From Sulfurovum sp. (GTDB lineage: Bacteria > Campylobacterota > Campylobacteria > Campylobacterales > Sulfurovaceae): 27,741 nt of DNA. Positions 6,775-15,582 of this stretch are shown here, one piece after another (position 1 is the stretch's first letter; each line of letters opens with the position of its first letter). Location: positions 1 to 27,741 of the forward strand of contig SOIK01000094.1 of NCBI GenBank assembly GCA_004377245.1, read 5' to 3'. The translations under genes and the position numbers were made by a program. The notes under the pieces were generated by a model, which was given only the letters and a program-made list of their open reading frames with translations, did not search any database and was not told the DNA's origin.

Positions 6775-9009
6775 ATGCTAAAAAGAGTTATCATCGATGT
6801 CAGTGGTATTGTTCAAGGAGTAGGATTTCGCCCTTTTGTTTATACAATTGCTAAAGAGCTAGATCTTAAAGGTTTTGTTCTCAATAATGGTCATGGTGTT
6901 CATATTGAGATAGAAGGCACACAACAGAAGCTAAATCTTTTTTTGACCAGGTTACAAGATGAACTTCCCCCACTGGCCCAAATCGATAAGATAAAAAAAG
7001 TACTCAAAAAGCCGCAAGGGGATCGTTCTTTTGTCATTCAAGAAAGCAATCAAAGTCAAAAGACAGCATTGATCTCACCTGATATGTCTATTTGCGATCA
7101 ATGTCTAACTGAATTCTATGATCCGCATGACAAGCGCTATCACTATTTTGCTACCAACTGTACCCATTGTGGTCCACGCTATTCGATCATAGAAACTGTT
7201 CCATACGATAGAGCATCAACATCTATGAAGTTTTTCAGAATGTGTCAAGCTTGTGAGAGGGAATATCACGATCCTTTAGATAGACGATATCATGCGCAAC
7301 CCATAAGCTGTTATGATTGTGGTCCCACTTTAACTTTATATGATGCAAAGCATCAGAAAATAGATAGCCAAGATTTGATTAAAAAAGTAGCTACCCTATT
7401 TAATCAAGGTGCTATTATTGCTGTAAAAGGATTAGGTGGCTTTCATTTGATGTGTGATGGGTACAACTATGAAAGTGTCACATTGCTACGTCAGCGAAAA
7501 AACAGACCTTTGAAACCCTTGGCTTTACTATTTCCAACGATAGAAGCGATAGAAGAAAATAGTAAAGTGACACCTTTTGAAAAAGTAATGATTCAATCCA
7601 AAGAAAAACCGATAGTACTGGTACATAAAAAAACAGATACTCAAATTGCTTCTAATATTGCGCCTGATATTGATCGTATAGGGGTGATGCTCCCTTATAC
7701 ACCTTTACAATTTTTAATTTTTGAGTATTTTAAAAATCCACTGGTTGCGACAAGCGCCAACTTAAGTCATGAACCAATTATTCGCACAAAAGATGAGTTG
7801 ATCAAAAAACTTGGTAATGTGGTAGATTATATTTTGGACTTTAACCGTGATATTGTGAATGCTGTTGATGACAGTGTTTTACAAATGATCGATCAACGCC
7901 CACTTTTTTTACGTCTGGCAAGAGGGTTTACACCCAAGTCCATACCCCTTCCTTTTAAGCTAAATAAAAAGATCCTTGCTGTAGGTGCAGAGCAAAAAAA
8001 CACTATTGCATTAGCATTTGATGATCAAGTGATCTTAAGTCCTCATATTGGTGATTTAAATTCTATTGAAGCGTTTGATTATTTTGAGAGAACGATGCAA
8101 ACTTTTAAACAGTTTTACGATTTCATCCCTGATCTTATTGTGTGTGATAGACATCCAGAATATGCAACAACCCTTTGGGCCAAGAAACAACAAATACCTG
8201 TTCTTGAGGTTCAACACCATCATGCTCATATTTTAAGTGTAATACTGGAACAACAAATTCATGGTCAAGTTTTAGGTGTTGCTTTTGATGGTACAGGATA
8301 TGGAGATGATCATACCATATGGGGGGGAGAATTTTTGGTATGCGGTGATGATACATCGTATGAAAGGATAGCTTATTTTAAACCACTTGTTTTACTTGGG
8401 GGCAATAAAGCGATTGAGGAGCCAAGACGCATCGCTCTGGCTATGGCATTTGAAGTAATGGATTTAGACAGTGTAAAAAAAACAAAGATTAGTGATTGGT
8501 TTAGCTCAACTGAATTAAACCTTTTGCATAAAGCGTATCAAAATAAAATCAATACAATTCAAACCTCATCAGTTGGACGGATATTTGATGGGGTGGCGAG
8601 TTTACTGGAGATTGTTCATGTACTTTCTTTTGAAGGTGAAAGTGGCCTGAAAATGGAACAATATTATAATGAAAAAATAAGTAATTACTACAACTTTACT
8701 ATCAATCATGGGATCATTGATTATGATCCTATGATATCAGCTTTATTACAAGAAGATAATCTGATAAGAGGTGTTTCAATGTTTTTCAACACACTCATTG
8801 AGATTATTGTTTCAATAGCACATTCACAAAATTTACCGCTTGTTCTTAGTGGAGGCGTTTTTCAAAATAAAGTGCTAGTGAGTCTTATATTAAAGCGATT
8901 AGGAAAAGAAAGGATCAAGTACTATTTTCCTCAAAAGACATCACCTAATGATGGATCAATTTCATTAGGTCAAATTGCATATGGTATAAGGCATTCAAGA
9001 AATAATTGA
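6775..9009 (+). CDS. hypF: Carbamoyltransferase HypF
   Basis: A 744-residue protein of full HypF length. HypF makes the cyanide ligands of the NiFe site by moving carbamoyl from carbamoyl phosphate, via carbamoyl-AMP, to the C-terminal Cys of HypE. Domains in order: acylphosphatase-like (VQGVGFRPFVY, residues about 1-90); two zinc-finger units (CDQC with CTHCGP, and CQAC with CYDCGP, about 107-190); YrdC-like nucleotide-binding domain (KGLGGFHLMCDG to about 380); Kae1-like domain with EVQHHHAHIL, FDGTGYGDD and LSGGVFQNK. It lies between the two hydrogenase structural operons, apart from hypBCDEA, so it plausibly serves both. The ribosome binding site is weak; the start fits the family N-terminus. 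Confidence 0.97.
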   Translation: MLKRVIIDVSGIVQGVGFRPFVYTIAKELDLKGFVLNNGHGVHIEIEGTQQKLNLFLTRLQDELPPLAQIDKIKKVLKKPQGDRSFVIQESNQSQKTALISPDMSICDQCLTEFYDPHDKRYHYFATNCTHCGPRYSIIETVPYDRASTSMKFFRMCQACEREYHDPLDRRYHAQPISCYDCGPTLTLYDAKHQKIDSQDLIKKVATLFNQGAIIAVKGLGGFHLMCDGYNYESVTLLRQRKNRPLKPLALLFPTIEAIEENSKVTPFEKVMIQSKEKPIVLVHKKTDTQIASNIAPDIDRIGVMLPYTPLQFLIFEYFKNPLVATSANLSHEPIIRTKDELIKKLGNVVDYILDFNRDIVNAVDDSVLQMIDQRPLFLRLARGFTPKSIPLPFKLNKKILAVGAEQKNTIALAFDDQVILSPHIGDLNSIEAFDYFERTMQTFKQFYDFIPDLIVCDRHPEYATTLWAKKQQIPVLEVQHHHAHILSVILEQQIHGQVLGVAFDGTGYGDDHTIWGGEFLVCGDDTSYERIAYFKPLVLLGGNKAIEEPRRIALAMAFEVMDLDSVKKTKISDWFSSTELNLLHKAYQNKINTIQTSSVGRIFDGVASLLEIVHVLSFEGESGLKMEQYYNEKISNYYNFTINHGIIDYDPMISALLQEDNLIRGVSMFFNTLIEIIVSIAHSQNLPLVLSGGVFQNKVLVSLILKRLGKERIKYYFPQKTSPNDGSISLGQIAYGIRHSRNN

Positions 9010-9163
9010 GTAAAAAATGATGAAAGTTTTCCCAGTATATCAATCAAGCTTAAACCGAAGAAAAAAGATTTACTCTTTATGACGTAGTTATTATGGATTT
9101 AATTAGTCTTTAAGTTTCAGAGTTATAGCATGAAATAAAGCATCTTAATATGGAGGTATACGT

Positions 9164-10321
9164 ATGAATAGCTATGATGCGCTTTTTAAGCAGGCAAGAT
9201 TGCAATTGGATTCGTTATCAAAGTTGTCTTCACTCAAAGAAGATCCATTAGAAGTAATGCTTGAAAAAAATCATCTCGACCGACGTGATTTTATTAAATG
9301 GGCTGCATCGATTACAGCTATGTTGGCATTACCTGGGCACTTTACACCACTTGTAGCTGATGCAGTCAAATTAGCTGACCGTCTTCCATTGGTGTGGCTT
9401 CATCTGGCTGAATGTACGGGATGTAGTGAATCACTTATTCGTACCGACTCTCCAACCATTGACTCTCTCATTTTTGATTATGTTTCTTTAGAATACCATG
9501 AAACACTGATGGCAGCATCAGGGTGGCAAGCTGAAGAAAATCTTGAAAATGCTATTAAAAATTATGCGGGGCGCTACATACTACTTATTGAAGGTGGAGT
9601 ACCTACTGCAATGAATGGCCAGTATTTAACCATAGGTGCGCAAGCAAGAACAGGTGTAGATCTGCTTCATCATGCTGCTGCTTCTGCGGCTGCTATTTTT
9701 TCCATAGGGACATGTGCTAGTTTTGGTGGGATACAGGCTGCTGCACCTAATCCGACCGGTGCTAAAGGTGTAGATAAAGTGATCTCTAAACCAGTGATCA
9801 ATGTACCAGGATGTCCACCAAATGCTAAAAATATTGTAGGTACTTTAGTCTATTTTATCCTTTTTGGGACCTTACCTGCGATTGATGTATATAGCCGTCC
9901 GAAATGGGCTTATGGTAATCGCATACATGATAATTGTGAACGTCGTGGCCATTTTGATGCAGGTGAATTTGTTGAGACGTTTGGAGATGGTGGTGCAAAA
10001 GAAGGTTGGTGCTTGTATAAACAAGGATGTAAAGGTCCTTATACTTTCAACAACTGCTCTGTTGAACGTTTTAACCAGCATACCAATTGGCCTATTGGTG
10101 CGGGTCATGGATGTATGGGATGTAGTGAACCCAATTTTTGGGATACGATGGGACCACTTGAAAAACCGATTGATTCACATTTGCTAATGGGACTAAACGC
10201 AACGGCTGATAAGATAGGTACAACACTCTTAACTGCAACTGCAATCGGTATCGGTGCCCATGCGGTAGCTAGCTTATTTGCCAAAAGTAATGATAGAAAT
10301 AATGAGGAGGAGCAGTCATGA
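9164..10321 (+). CDS. hydA: Group 1 NiFe hydrogenase small subunit HydA, Tat-exported
   Basis: A 385-residue small subunit of the periplasmic uptake hydrogenase. It has a twin-arginine signal (DRRDFIKWAA, R40-R41, then ALPGHF) and the normal proximal cluster motif ECTGCSESL (C84, C87), with GTCASFGG, VPGCPPN, IHDNC, GWCLYKQGC and HGCMGC for the three Fe-S clusters. A C-terminal hydrophobic helix (about residues 345-372) anchors the dimer to the membrane. GGAGG seven bases before the ATG supports this start. The 154-base gap upstream must carry the hydABCDE promoter, but I see no convincing -10 there. It overlaps hydB by ATGA. Proximal cluster residues are the standard type, not the six-Cys oxygen-tolerant type. 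Confidence 0.97.
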   Translation: MNSYDALFKQARLQLDSLSKLSSLKEDPLEVMLEKNHLDRRDFIKWAASITAMLALPGHFTPLVADAVKLADRLPLVWLHLAECTGCSESLIRTDSPTIDSLIFDYVSLEYHETLMAASGWQAEENLENAIKNYAGRYILLIEGGVPTAMNGQYLTIGAQARTGVDLLHHAAASAAAIFSIGTCASFGGIQAAAPNPTGAKGVDKVISKPVINVPGCPPNAKNIVGTLVYFILFGTLPAIDVYSRPKWAYGNRIHDNCERRGHFDAGEFVETFGDGGAKEGWCLYKQGCKGPYTFNNCSVERFNQHTNWPIGAGHGCMGCSEPNFWDTMGPLEKPIDSHLLMGLNATADKIGTTLLTATAIGIGAHAVASLFAKSNDRNNEEEQS

Positions 10322-12033
10322 GTAAACGTGTAGTAATTGATCCCATCACAAGGATCGAAGGACATTTACGCATTGAAGTGGAAGTAGATGAGAACAATGT
10401 TGTTCAAAAAGCTTACTCCTCATCAACACTTTGGCGTGGGATTGAACTCATATTAAAAGGTCGTGATCCAAGAGATGCTGGTTTAATGTCACAACGTATT
10501 TGCGGAGTGTGTACCTACTCTCATTACAAAGCTGGGGTTGAAGCGGTTGAAGATGCACTTGGCGTCACACCACCACTGAATGCACAACTCGTTCGTTCTC
10601 TTCTCAATGAGTCACTTTATATGCATGATCATGTGGTTCATTTTTATCATCTACATGGACTTGACTGGGTAGATATCATCTCAGCACTTAAAGCTGACCC
10701 TGCTAAAGCATCTAAAGAAGCCTTTAAATATACCGATCTTCCTATAGCTACAGGTGAGGATGAACTTAAAGCTGTACAAGAGCGTGTAAAAGGGTTTGCA
10801 AGCAAAGGTTCACTTGGACCATTTGCCAATGCGTACTGGGGCAACAAGACATACAAGTTCACACCTGAACAAAACTTGATTGCTCTTTCACACTACCTAA
10901 AAGCTTTAGAGGTTCAACGTACAGCAGCACAGATGTTTGCCATTTTTGGTGCCAAGCAGCCACACCCTCAAAGTTTGGTCGTAGGTGGGATCACAAGTGT
11001 AAAAGACATGTTAAGCCCTGCACGTCTTATTGAGTGGAAAAGTAAATATGAGATCGTCAAAGATTTTATCGATCGTGCCTATTACGCTGATGTGGTCATG
11101 GCTGCTGCTGCATATGGAACAGAAGAGAGTGTCTTAGGTGGCATGGGTGTCAAAAATTTCTTATCTGGAGATGCTTTCTTACTAAGCCGTAATAAAAACT
11201 TGTTTGAATCAGGCATCATCAAAAACGGTGATCTAAGTAAAGTTTATGAGATCGAAGATCAAAAGATCGAAGAGGATGTTACACATGCATGGTACAAAGG
11301 TGAAAAACCGCTTCAGCCTTATGATGGGATCACCGATCCTGACTATACTGGGTTTATAGATGGAGATACTGTCAATGGACCAGCCAAGATCATCAATGAA
11401 AACGATAAATACAGTTGGGTCAAAGCACCGCGTTATGATGGAGAGAGTTATGAGGTCGGACCGCTTTCATCGATGCTGGTCAACTATGCAAAAGGAAACA
11501 AAGTCGTAGTAGATACAGTCAATAGCTTTTTAAAGCGCACCGGCCTACCAGTGGAAGCTCTTTTTACAACACTTGGACGAACAGCAGCACGTATGCTTCA
11601 GACCAAAGTGATCTCAGATAATGCGATTACGACATTTAATTCATTGATAGAAAATATCAAGAGTGATCAAAGTACCTATACCCAATTTGAGATCGACCCA
11701 AACAAAGAGTATAAAGGACGTTTCATCGGAGAGGCACCTCGTGGTACACTCGGCCACTGGGTGCGTATCAAAAATGGTTTGATCGAGAACTACCAAGCGG
11801 TTGTTCCTACTACCTGGAATGCAGGACCAAGAGATGCAAACGATATTATAGGGCCTTACGAGGCGTCACTTGTTGGGCTCAAGATCGAAGATCCGACTAA
11901 ACCGTTAGAGGTTTTACGTATCATCCATTCGTTTGATCCATGTATGTCATGTTCTGTACATGTCATGGATATCAAAGGCAAAGACTTAACTAACTTTAAG
12001 ATCTCTACGATGAATGGTGGAACAGCCTGTTAA
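10318..12033 (+). CDS. hydB: Group 1 NiFe hydrogenase large subunit HydB
   Basis: A 571-residue catalytic subunit that oxidises H2 on the periplasmic side after co-export with HydA. Active-site motifs are RICGVCTYSH (C62, C65) and DPCMSCSVH (C542, C545, H548). The 23-residue tail after H548 is the extension cut off by HydD during maturation. GAGGAGG lies just before the ATG, within the end of hydA. It resembles the Wolinella and Helicobacter hydrogenase (group 1b). The large subunit of the neighbouring fusion hydrogenase is a clear paralogue. Confidence 0.97.
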   Translation: MSKRVVIDPITRIEGHLRIEVEVDENNVVQKAYSSSTLWRGIELILKGRDPRDAGLMSQRICGVCTYSHYKAGVEAVEDALGVTPPLNAQLVRSLLNESLYMHDHVVHFYHLHGLDWVDIISALKADPAKASKEAFKYTDLPIATGEDELKAVQERVKGFASKGSLGPFANAYWGNKTYKFTPEQNLIALSHYLKALEVQRTAAQMFAIFGAKQPHPQSLVVGGITSVKDMLSPARLIEWKSKYEIVKDFIDRAYYADVVMAAAAYGTEESVLGGMGVKNFLSGDAFLLSRNKNLFESGIIKNGDLSKVYEIEDQKIEEDVTHAWYKGEKPLQPYDGITDPDYTGFIDGDTVNGPAKIINENDKYSWVKAPRYDGESYEVGPLSSMLVNYAKGNKVVVDTVNSFLKRTGLPVEALFTTLGRTAARMLQTKVISDNAITTFNSLIENIKSDQSTYTQFEIDPNKEYKGRFIGEAPRGTLGHWVRIKNGLIENYQAVVPTTWNAGPRDANDIIGPYEASLVGLKIEDPTKPLEVLRIIHSFDPCMSCSVHVMDIKGKDLTNFKISTMNGGTAC

Positions 12034-12043
12034 GGAGGGTAAG

Positions 12044-12745
12044 ATGAAAGAGACCAAACGAACTTATTATCCTGATTTTGTTTACAGTGGTGCCAACCGA
12101 ATTTTGCATTGGTTACGTGCGCTTACCATTACCGTATTAACCGTAACAGGTTTTTATATCGCTGATCCTTTTTTAGCTCCGACAGGCAAAACCCAAGATC
12201 TGGTATTTGCACAGTGGGAGATGTGGCACTATATTTTTGGATTTATCCTGCTTGCTGCTGCGATATTAAGGCTTTATCTTTTCTTTTTTGGAAAAAACCA
12301 TGAAGGAGAAACGAGGTCTATTAAAGATGTGCTAAGTCTAAAATCATGGATCACACAGATCAAGTCCTATTTTTTCATTGGTGAATTACAAAAAAAAGGG
12401 ATCTACGGTCCAGTTCAATTTGTAACCTATTTTGCGATCACAATTCTTGTCTTTTTAACTGTACTTACAGGATTTATACTCTATTCCAATGTCTATCATC
12501 AAGAGTTCGGGGGATTGATCTATGGACCGCTTAGCGTGGTAACTAGCTGGTTTGGGGGATTGGCTCAAGTACGTTTGATCCACCATATTACCATGTGGGG
12601 ATTTATCATATTTGTACCGATCCATGTCTATATGGTGGTCTGGTCAGCCATACGCTTTAAACACAATGCGCTTGATGTGATGTTTACTGGATATGATTAT
12701 CATCTAAGAAAAGAAGAAAAAGAAAAAGCAGAGGGTTCTGAGTGA
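12044..12745 (+). CDS. hydC: Hydrogenase cytochrome b subunit HydC
   Basis: A 233-residue integral membrane di-haem cytochrome b that takes electrons from HydA and reduces quinone. About four to five membrane helices; likely haem ligands are His in ILHWLRAL (helix 1), WEMWHYIFGF (helix 2) and LIHHITMWGFIIFVPIHVYM (last helix pair). The start was moved ten codons downstream of an in-frame ATG (12014) because AAGGAGG sits directly before ATG 12044 and the upstream segment is the end of hydB in another frame. It overlaps hydD by GTGA. Confidence 0.95.
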   Translation: MKETKRTYYPDFVYSGANRILHWLRALTITVLTVTGFYIADPFLAPTGKTQDLVFAQWEMWHYIFGFILLAAAILRLYLFFFGKNHEGETRSIKDVLSLKSWITQIKSYFFIGELQKKGIYGPVQFVTYFAITILVFLTVLTGFILYSNVYHQEFGGLIYGPLSVVTSWFGGLAQVRLIHHITMWGFIIFVPIHVYMVVWSAIRFKHNALDVMFTGYDYHLRKEEKEKAEGSE

Positions 12746-13290
12746 AAATACTGGTTTTAGGTATCGGCAATATTTTATTTGGCGACGAGGGAGTTGGTGT
12801 TCATATAGTTAATTATATACAGAAGAAGTATCGATTTGACTCATCTCATCAAGTCGATCTGCTTGATGGAGGTACTCTCGCCCAACATCTTATCCCAATC
12901 ATTGTCGAGTATGACTATCTGGTGATTATTGATACAGTAAATGCACCTGGTGTAAGTGCCGGTGAAGTCTATTTTTTTGATTTTGAGAATGTGCCTGCGG
13001 GAGTCGACTGGCAAGGAAGTGCACATGAAGTAGAGATGTTACAGACTTTGACCATGATGGATCTTGTTGGGGACAGACCTACAACAAAAATTATTGGCAT
13101 TGTACCAACGATCATTGAACCTATTGAGTTTTCATTATCGCAGGAAGTCTTACAAGCTGTAAGTACAGTAGAAAATACTTTAGTTGAACATCTTAGATCT
13201 TTAGATATCGATCTGGTGATACAAAAAGAGATGAACATCCAAGAGATCTTACCCCTATCCTATAAGATGCATTATGAAAATAGCATTTAA
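12742..13290 (+). CDS. hydD: Hydrogenase maturation endopeptidase HydD
   Basis: A 182-residue HyaD/HupD-type protease that clips the large-subunit C-terminal tail once nickel is in place. Family motifs: GIGNILFGDEGVG (metal-sensing acidic residue after GNxLxGDEG), LLDGGTLAQHLI, VIIDTVNAPG and a conserved His in GSAHEVEML. GTG start overlapping the hydC stop. Being the only such protease gene in the window, it may also mature the large subunit at 5027-6715, whose cleavage site (VH then VMD) is the same as in HydB. Its 3' end overlaps hydE by 17 bases. Confidence 0.95.
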   Translation: MKILVLGIGNILFGDEGVGVHIVNYIQKKYRFDSSHQVDLLDGGTLAQHLIPIIVEYDYLVIIDTVNAPGVSAGEVYFFDFENVPAGVDWQGSAHEVEMLQTLTMMDLVGDRPTTKIIGIVPTIIEPIEFSLSQEVLQAVSTVENTLVEHLRSLDIDLVIQKEMNIQEILPLSYKMHYENSI

Positions 13291-15076
13291 CTTTGATTAC
13301 CTCCATCACAATGGTCTGATGACCCGTCTGCTCAATGAGATCAAAAAAAGCGCAGCGATCTCTGTTTTGTTACACCAGGAACAAAGCCTCTACAGCATTG
13401 AGGCTGAAGGTACCCAAGAAGAGTTAGAGACATTAGCTAAACTTGTCTCCACGATGGTTCCTTTATCTCTTTTTTTAAAAGAGTATCACCTAAATGAGGT
13501 TGAATCGTTTACAGGTTCTGATCAGCTCTTGGAAGACCGATCAAGTTTTTATCAGATTCCCTATTGTCCTATATGTCAAGAAAAAGTGATCAATAAAACA
13601 TTGCTCTCTTTTGATGCATGTAAGGTTTGTGGTGACTCTGATACTAAGATATCAATTGAATCATGGTTAGAGCGATATAATAGTAGTGATTTTTATGAGA
13701 TGATCAATACACTAGCTCAAGAGCTTATCGAAAAAAAGGTCCTGAGCCTCCAGACTGCTTATGGAAACCGTATCCTCTCGATGAGTGAGAGTGAACAGAC
13801 CCAGCCTTATGGTGTACTATGCTGTGATATTGAAAAACTGCCTCAATCATTTGTTGTCAATCAATCAGAACTTCAAACTTTTCTACTCATTGAAAAACCC
13901 TCTATTCGACTAAAACCAAAACTACAATTTCGTGCATATAATGACCTCAAACATGTCTGGTATGATGTCTCTTTGGCTGATGACATTATCACATTGGCTT
14001 TGACCCAGGCACTCAAAACACATGGAGTCGACCTGATATTTGCATCCCATGTTTCGACACTTAAATGTGCTGTAGCTTTAGAAAAGCCTTTCATCATCTC
14101 AACAGGACGAGATCTTTTACCTTTAAGATTTGATATAGGATTAAAAGTCAGTACACAATGTAAAGCCTTTGGGTTTTATGCTGTAGGTGATCAAGAAAAA
14201 ATAATCATAGACTATGATGTGAGTCAAAACAGACTAAATGATGCCGTTACTTTCATCCCTGAAGGCAGTAAACGGCATCAACAAGGCATGATCTCTTTTG
14301 AGCCTTCTCATGGTGCTTTTGAATCGATTGTTTTTGAAAACAATTTATTTGGACAATCACTTTGTGGGGTTCATTTGAGCCATGATACACAGTCACAAAT
14401 TTTTAGTTACTCTCCTAAAATTGGATACACTTCAATGGTAAAGTTCCAAAATCATCACCAACAACCAAAAGTGATGCTAGAGTCTATATCTGGTCTTGAA
14501 GAGAGTGCACAAAGGTTAGTTACAAATTTTGCAAATCAATATGAAACACTGTACTGCAAACTTCAAACTTTCACTTTTACAAATCTTGACGAAGTAGAAC
14601 CTATTACAGAACTGTTTGGTTTGGCTTCTGCGATATTAGGGATGTATGAAGGCAAGGATATCATCGAAGGTGCCAAAACACTTGAAGCCAATGCCATCGA
14701 GTTTGGCGGAAAGTCAGGTCCGCGTATTGACTATAAGATAATGCAAGTAGGTGATCACTACTACCTTGACACCCTCACTGCACTCAGATCAGCGATCAGC
14801 TTTAAGCTCGCAGGAGTAGATGATGTCTTACTGAGTTTTGGATTTATCGATTCATTGGCCGATTTTATTGCCACTCAAGGGCAGATGGCAGATGCTAATA
14901 TTGAAATAAGTGGTATAGCACTTAGTGGTAATGTTTATGAAAATAGACAACTATTAATGCGTACACTTAATAATGTATCACCTAATTATTCTATCTATAC
15001 CAATAAAAATTTAAGTATGGATAATGATAATATTGTACTTGGTGCATTGATGCTTGGAAATGAACTTAAAGGTTAG
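13274..15076 (+). CDS. hydE: HydE, HypF-like hydrogenase accessory protein of Campylobacterota
   Basis: A 600-residue protein in the position and of the length of HydE from the Wolinella and Helicobacter hydABCDE operons, where it is needed for active hydrogenase (established knowledge; exact role unclear). It has a zinc-finger-like unit (CPICQEK and CKVCGD, about residues 98-124). The C-terminal half resembles the Kae1-like part of HypF: ALSGNVYENRQLL corresponds to LSGGVFQNKVL of HypF. The HypF acylphosphatase domain and the HHHAH metal motif are absent, so it is not a second functional HypF. No ribosome binding site stands out; it overlaps hydD and is probably coupled. Confidence 0.88.
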   Translation: MKIAFNFDYLHHNGLMTRLLNEIKKSAAISVLLHQEQSLYSIEAEGTQEELETLAKLVSTMVPLSLFLKEYHLNEVESFTGSDQLLEDRSSFYQIPYCPICQEKVINKTLLSFDACKVCGDSDTKISIESWLERYNSSDFYEMINTLAQELIEKKVLSLQTAYGNRILSMSESEQTQPYGVLCCDIEKLPQSFVVNQSELQTFLLIEKPSIRLKPKLQFRAYNDLKHVWYDVSLADDIITLALTQALKTHGVDLIFASHVSTLKCAVALEKPFIISTGRDLLPLRFDIGLKVSTQCKAFGFYAVGDQEKIIIDYDVSQNRLNDAVTFIPEGSKRHQQGMISFEPSHGAFESIVFENNLFGQSLCGVHLSHDTQSQIFSYSPKIGYTSMVKFQNHHQQPKVMLESISGLEESAQRLVTNFANQYETLYCKLQTFTFTNLDEVEPITELFGLASAILGMYEGKDIIEGAKTLEANAIEFGGKSGPRIDYKIMQVGDHYYLDTLTALRSAISFKLAGVDDVLLSFGFIDSLADFIATQGQMADANIEISGIALSGNVYENRQLLMRTLNNVSPNYSIYTNKNLSMDNDNIVLGALMLGNELKG

Positions 15077-15078
15077 AG

Positions 15079-15309
15079 ATGGAGGCTGGATTATTGATTA
15101 TATTTTGGCATGGATTACTTCATGCCTTTGGTCCTGATCATTTAAGTGTGATTGCTGATTTTTCCATTGGTAAATCAAAACAAAAAACTTTTTTTATTAC
15201 ACTTGCTTTTACAATTGGACATGGAATAATGTTATTTGTCGCTATATCTCAGTATTTCGCCTCATTAACATACCCCTTTTTGCAAAATTGTGATGAATAT
15301 AGGTTATAG
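15079..15309 (+). pseudogene. Truncated nickel permease (NicO/UreH-like), first two helices only
   Basis: The first ~55 residues look like the N-terminus of a NicO-type nickel exporter/importer: HGLLHAFGPDHLSVIADF carries the HX4DH nickel motif (H15, D20, H21) in helix 1, and TFFITLAFTIGHGIMLF gives a second helix with its His. After about residue 58 the sequence becomes family-unlike (SQYFASLTYPFLQNCDEYRL) and stops at 76 residues, while relatives have about six helices and more than 200 residues. Only about 100 bases separate the stop from the next gene, so most of the gene was deleted rather than frameshifted. It starts two bases after the hydE stop. A short functional peptide is not excluded. 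Confidence 0.7.
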
Positions 15310-15328
15310 TCACTATTATCATTTTATC

Positions 15329-15362
15329 ATGGCGTATCAATTTAAGCTGATACTCCTGCCAT
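15329..15362 (+). terminator. Imperfect hairpin after the truncated permease gene
   Basis: ATGGC plus GTATCA pairs with TGATAC plus GCCAT around loop ATTTAAGC, with a four-base bulge (TCCT) on the 3' side. Flanking AT-rich bases may extend it. It has no long T tract, so it is either a weak terminator of hydABCDE or a small repeat that marks the deletion point. Confidence 0.4.
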
Positions 15363-15365
15363 AAT

Positions 15366-15374
15366 TGATAGAAT
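15366..15374 (+). promoter_or_regulatory. Putative extended -10 promoter of the hypBCDEA operon
   Basis: TGA followed by TAGAAT (15369-15374), the same nonamer as ahead of the cytochrome c gene. The start point would be near 15382, with AAGGAG and ATG following at 15406. With the hairpin just before, it suggests the maturation genes form their own transcription unit. Confidence 0.42.
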
Positions 15375-15405
15375 AATTTGTAATATATAGGGAAAAGGAG
15401 TAGAG

Positions 15406-15582
15406 ATGATAAGAGCATTTTTAATAGTTTTTTTCTTTTTGGTATCTTTTTTAGATGCGCATGAAAAAGGTAACGGGCATATGCACTTTTTAGGTGTTTT
15501 GCATATCCACGATATATTTGCTGTTGCAGCAGCTTTAATTGTTGTCTTTTTAGTCTATAGAAACTTTTTAGGAAACAGATAA
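15406..15582 (+). CDS. Small His-rich membrane protein preceding hypB
   Basis: A 58-residue protein: MIRAFLIVFFFLVSFLDAHE, then a His-rich patch KGNGHMHFLGVLHIHD, then a second hydrophobic helix (IFAVAAALIVVFLVY) and a basic end. AAGGAG precedes the ATG by six bases. The first segment could be a signal peptide (cleavage after LDA), leaving a periplasmic His patch (H19, H25, H27, H33, H35) and one membrane anchor. The stop codon touches the hypB ATG with no gap. Position beside a nickel permease remnant and hypB, plus five His, suggests nickel binding or delivery; this is inference. I do not know a named family. Confidence 0.72.
   Translation: MIRAFLIVFFFLVSFLDAHEKGNGHMHFLGVLHIHDIFAVAAALIVVFLVYRNFLGNR

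Noticed and set aside
6728..6781. A 17-codon ORF (MMKLQKTIYRRGTLQLC) overlapping the hypF start.
   Set aside because: It overlaps a promoter-like element, has no good ribosome binding site, and its composition is unremarkable; a leader role cannot be supported.
9017..9082. A 21-codon ORF (MMKVFPVYQSSLNRRKKIYSL) in the gap before hydA.
   Set aside because: No ribosome binding site, and random-looking sequence in an AT-rich leader.
9164..10321. HydA considered as an oxygen-tolerant type small subunit.
   Set aside because: The proximal motif is CTGC; the two extra cysteines of the [4Fe-3S] type are not present at that site.
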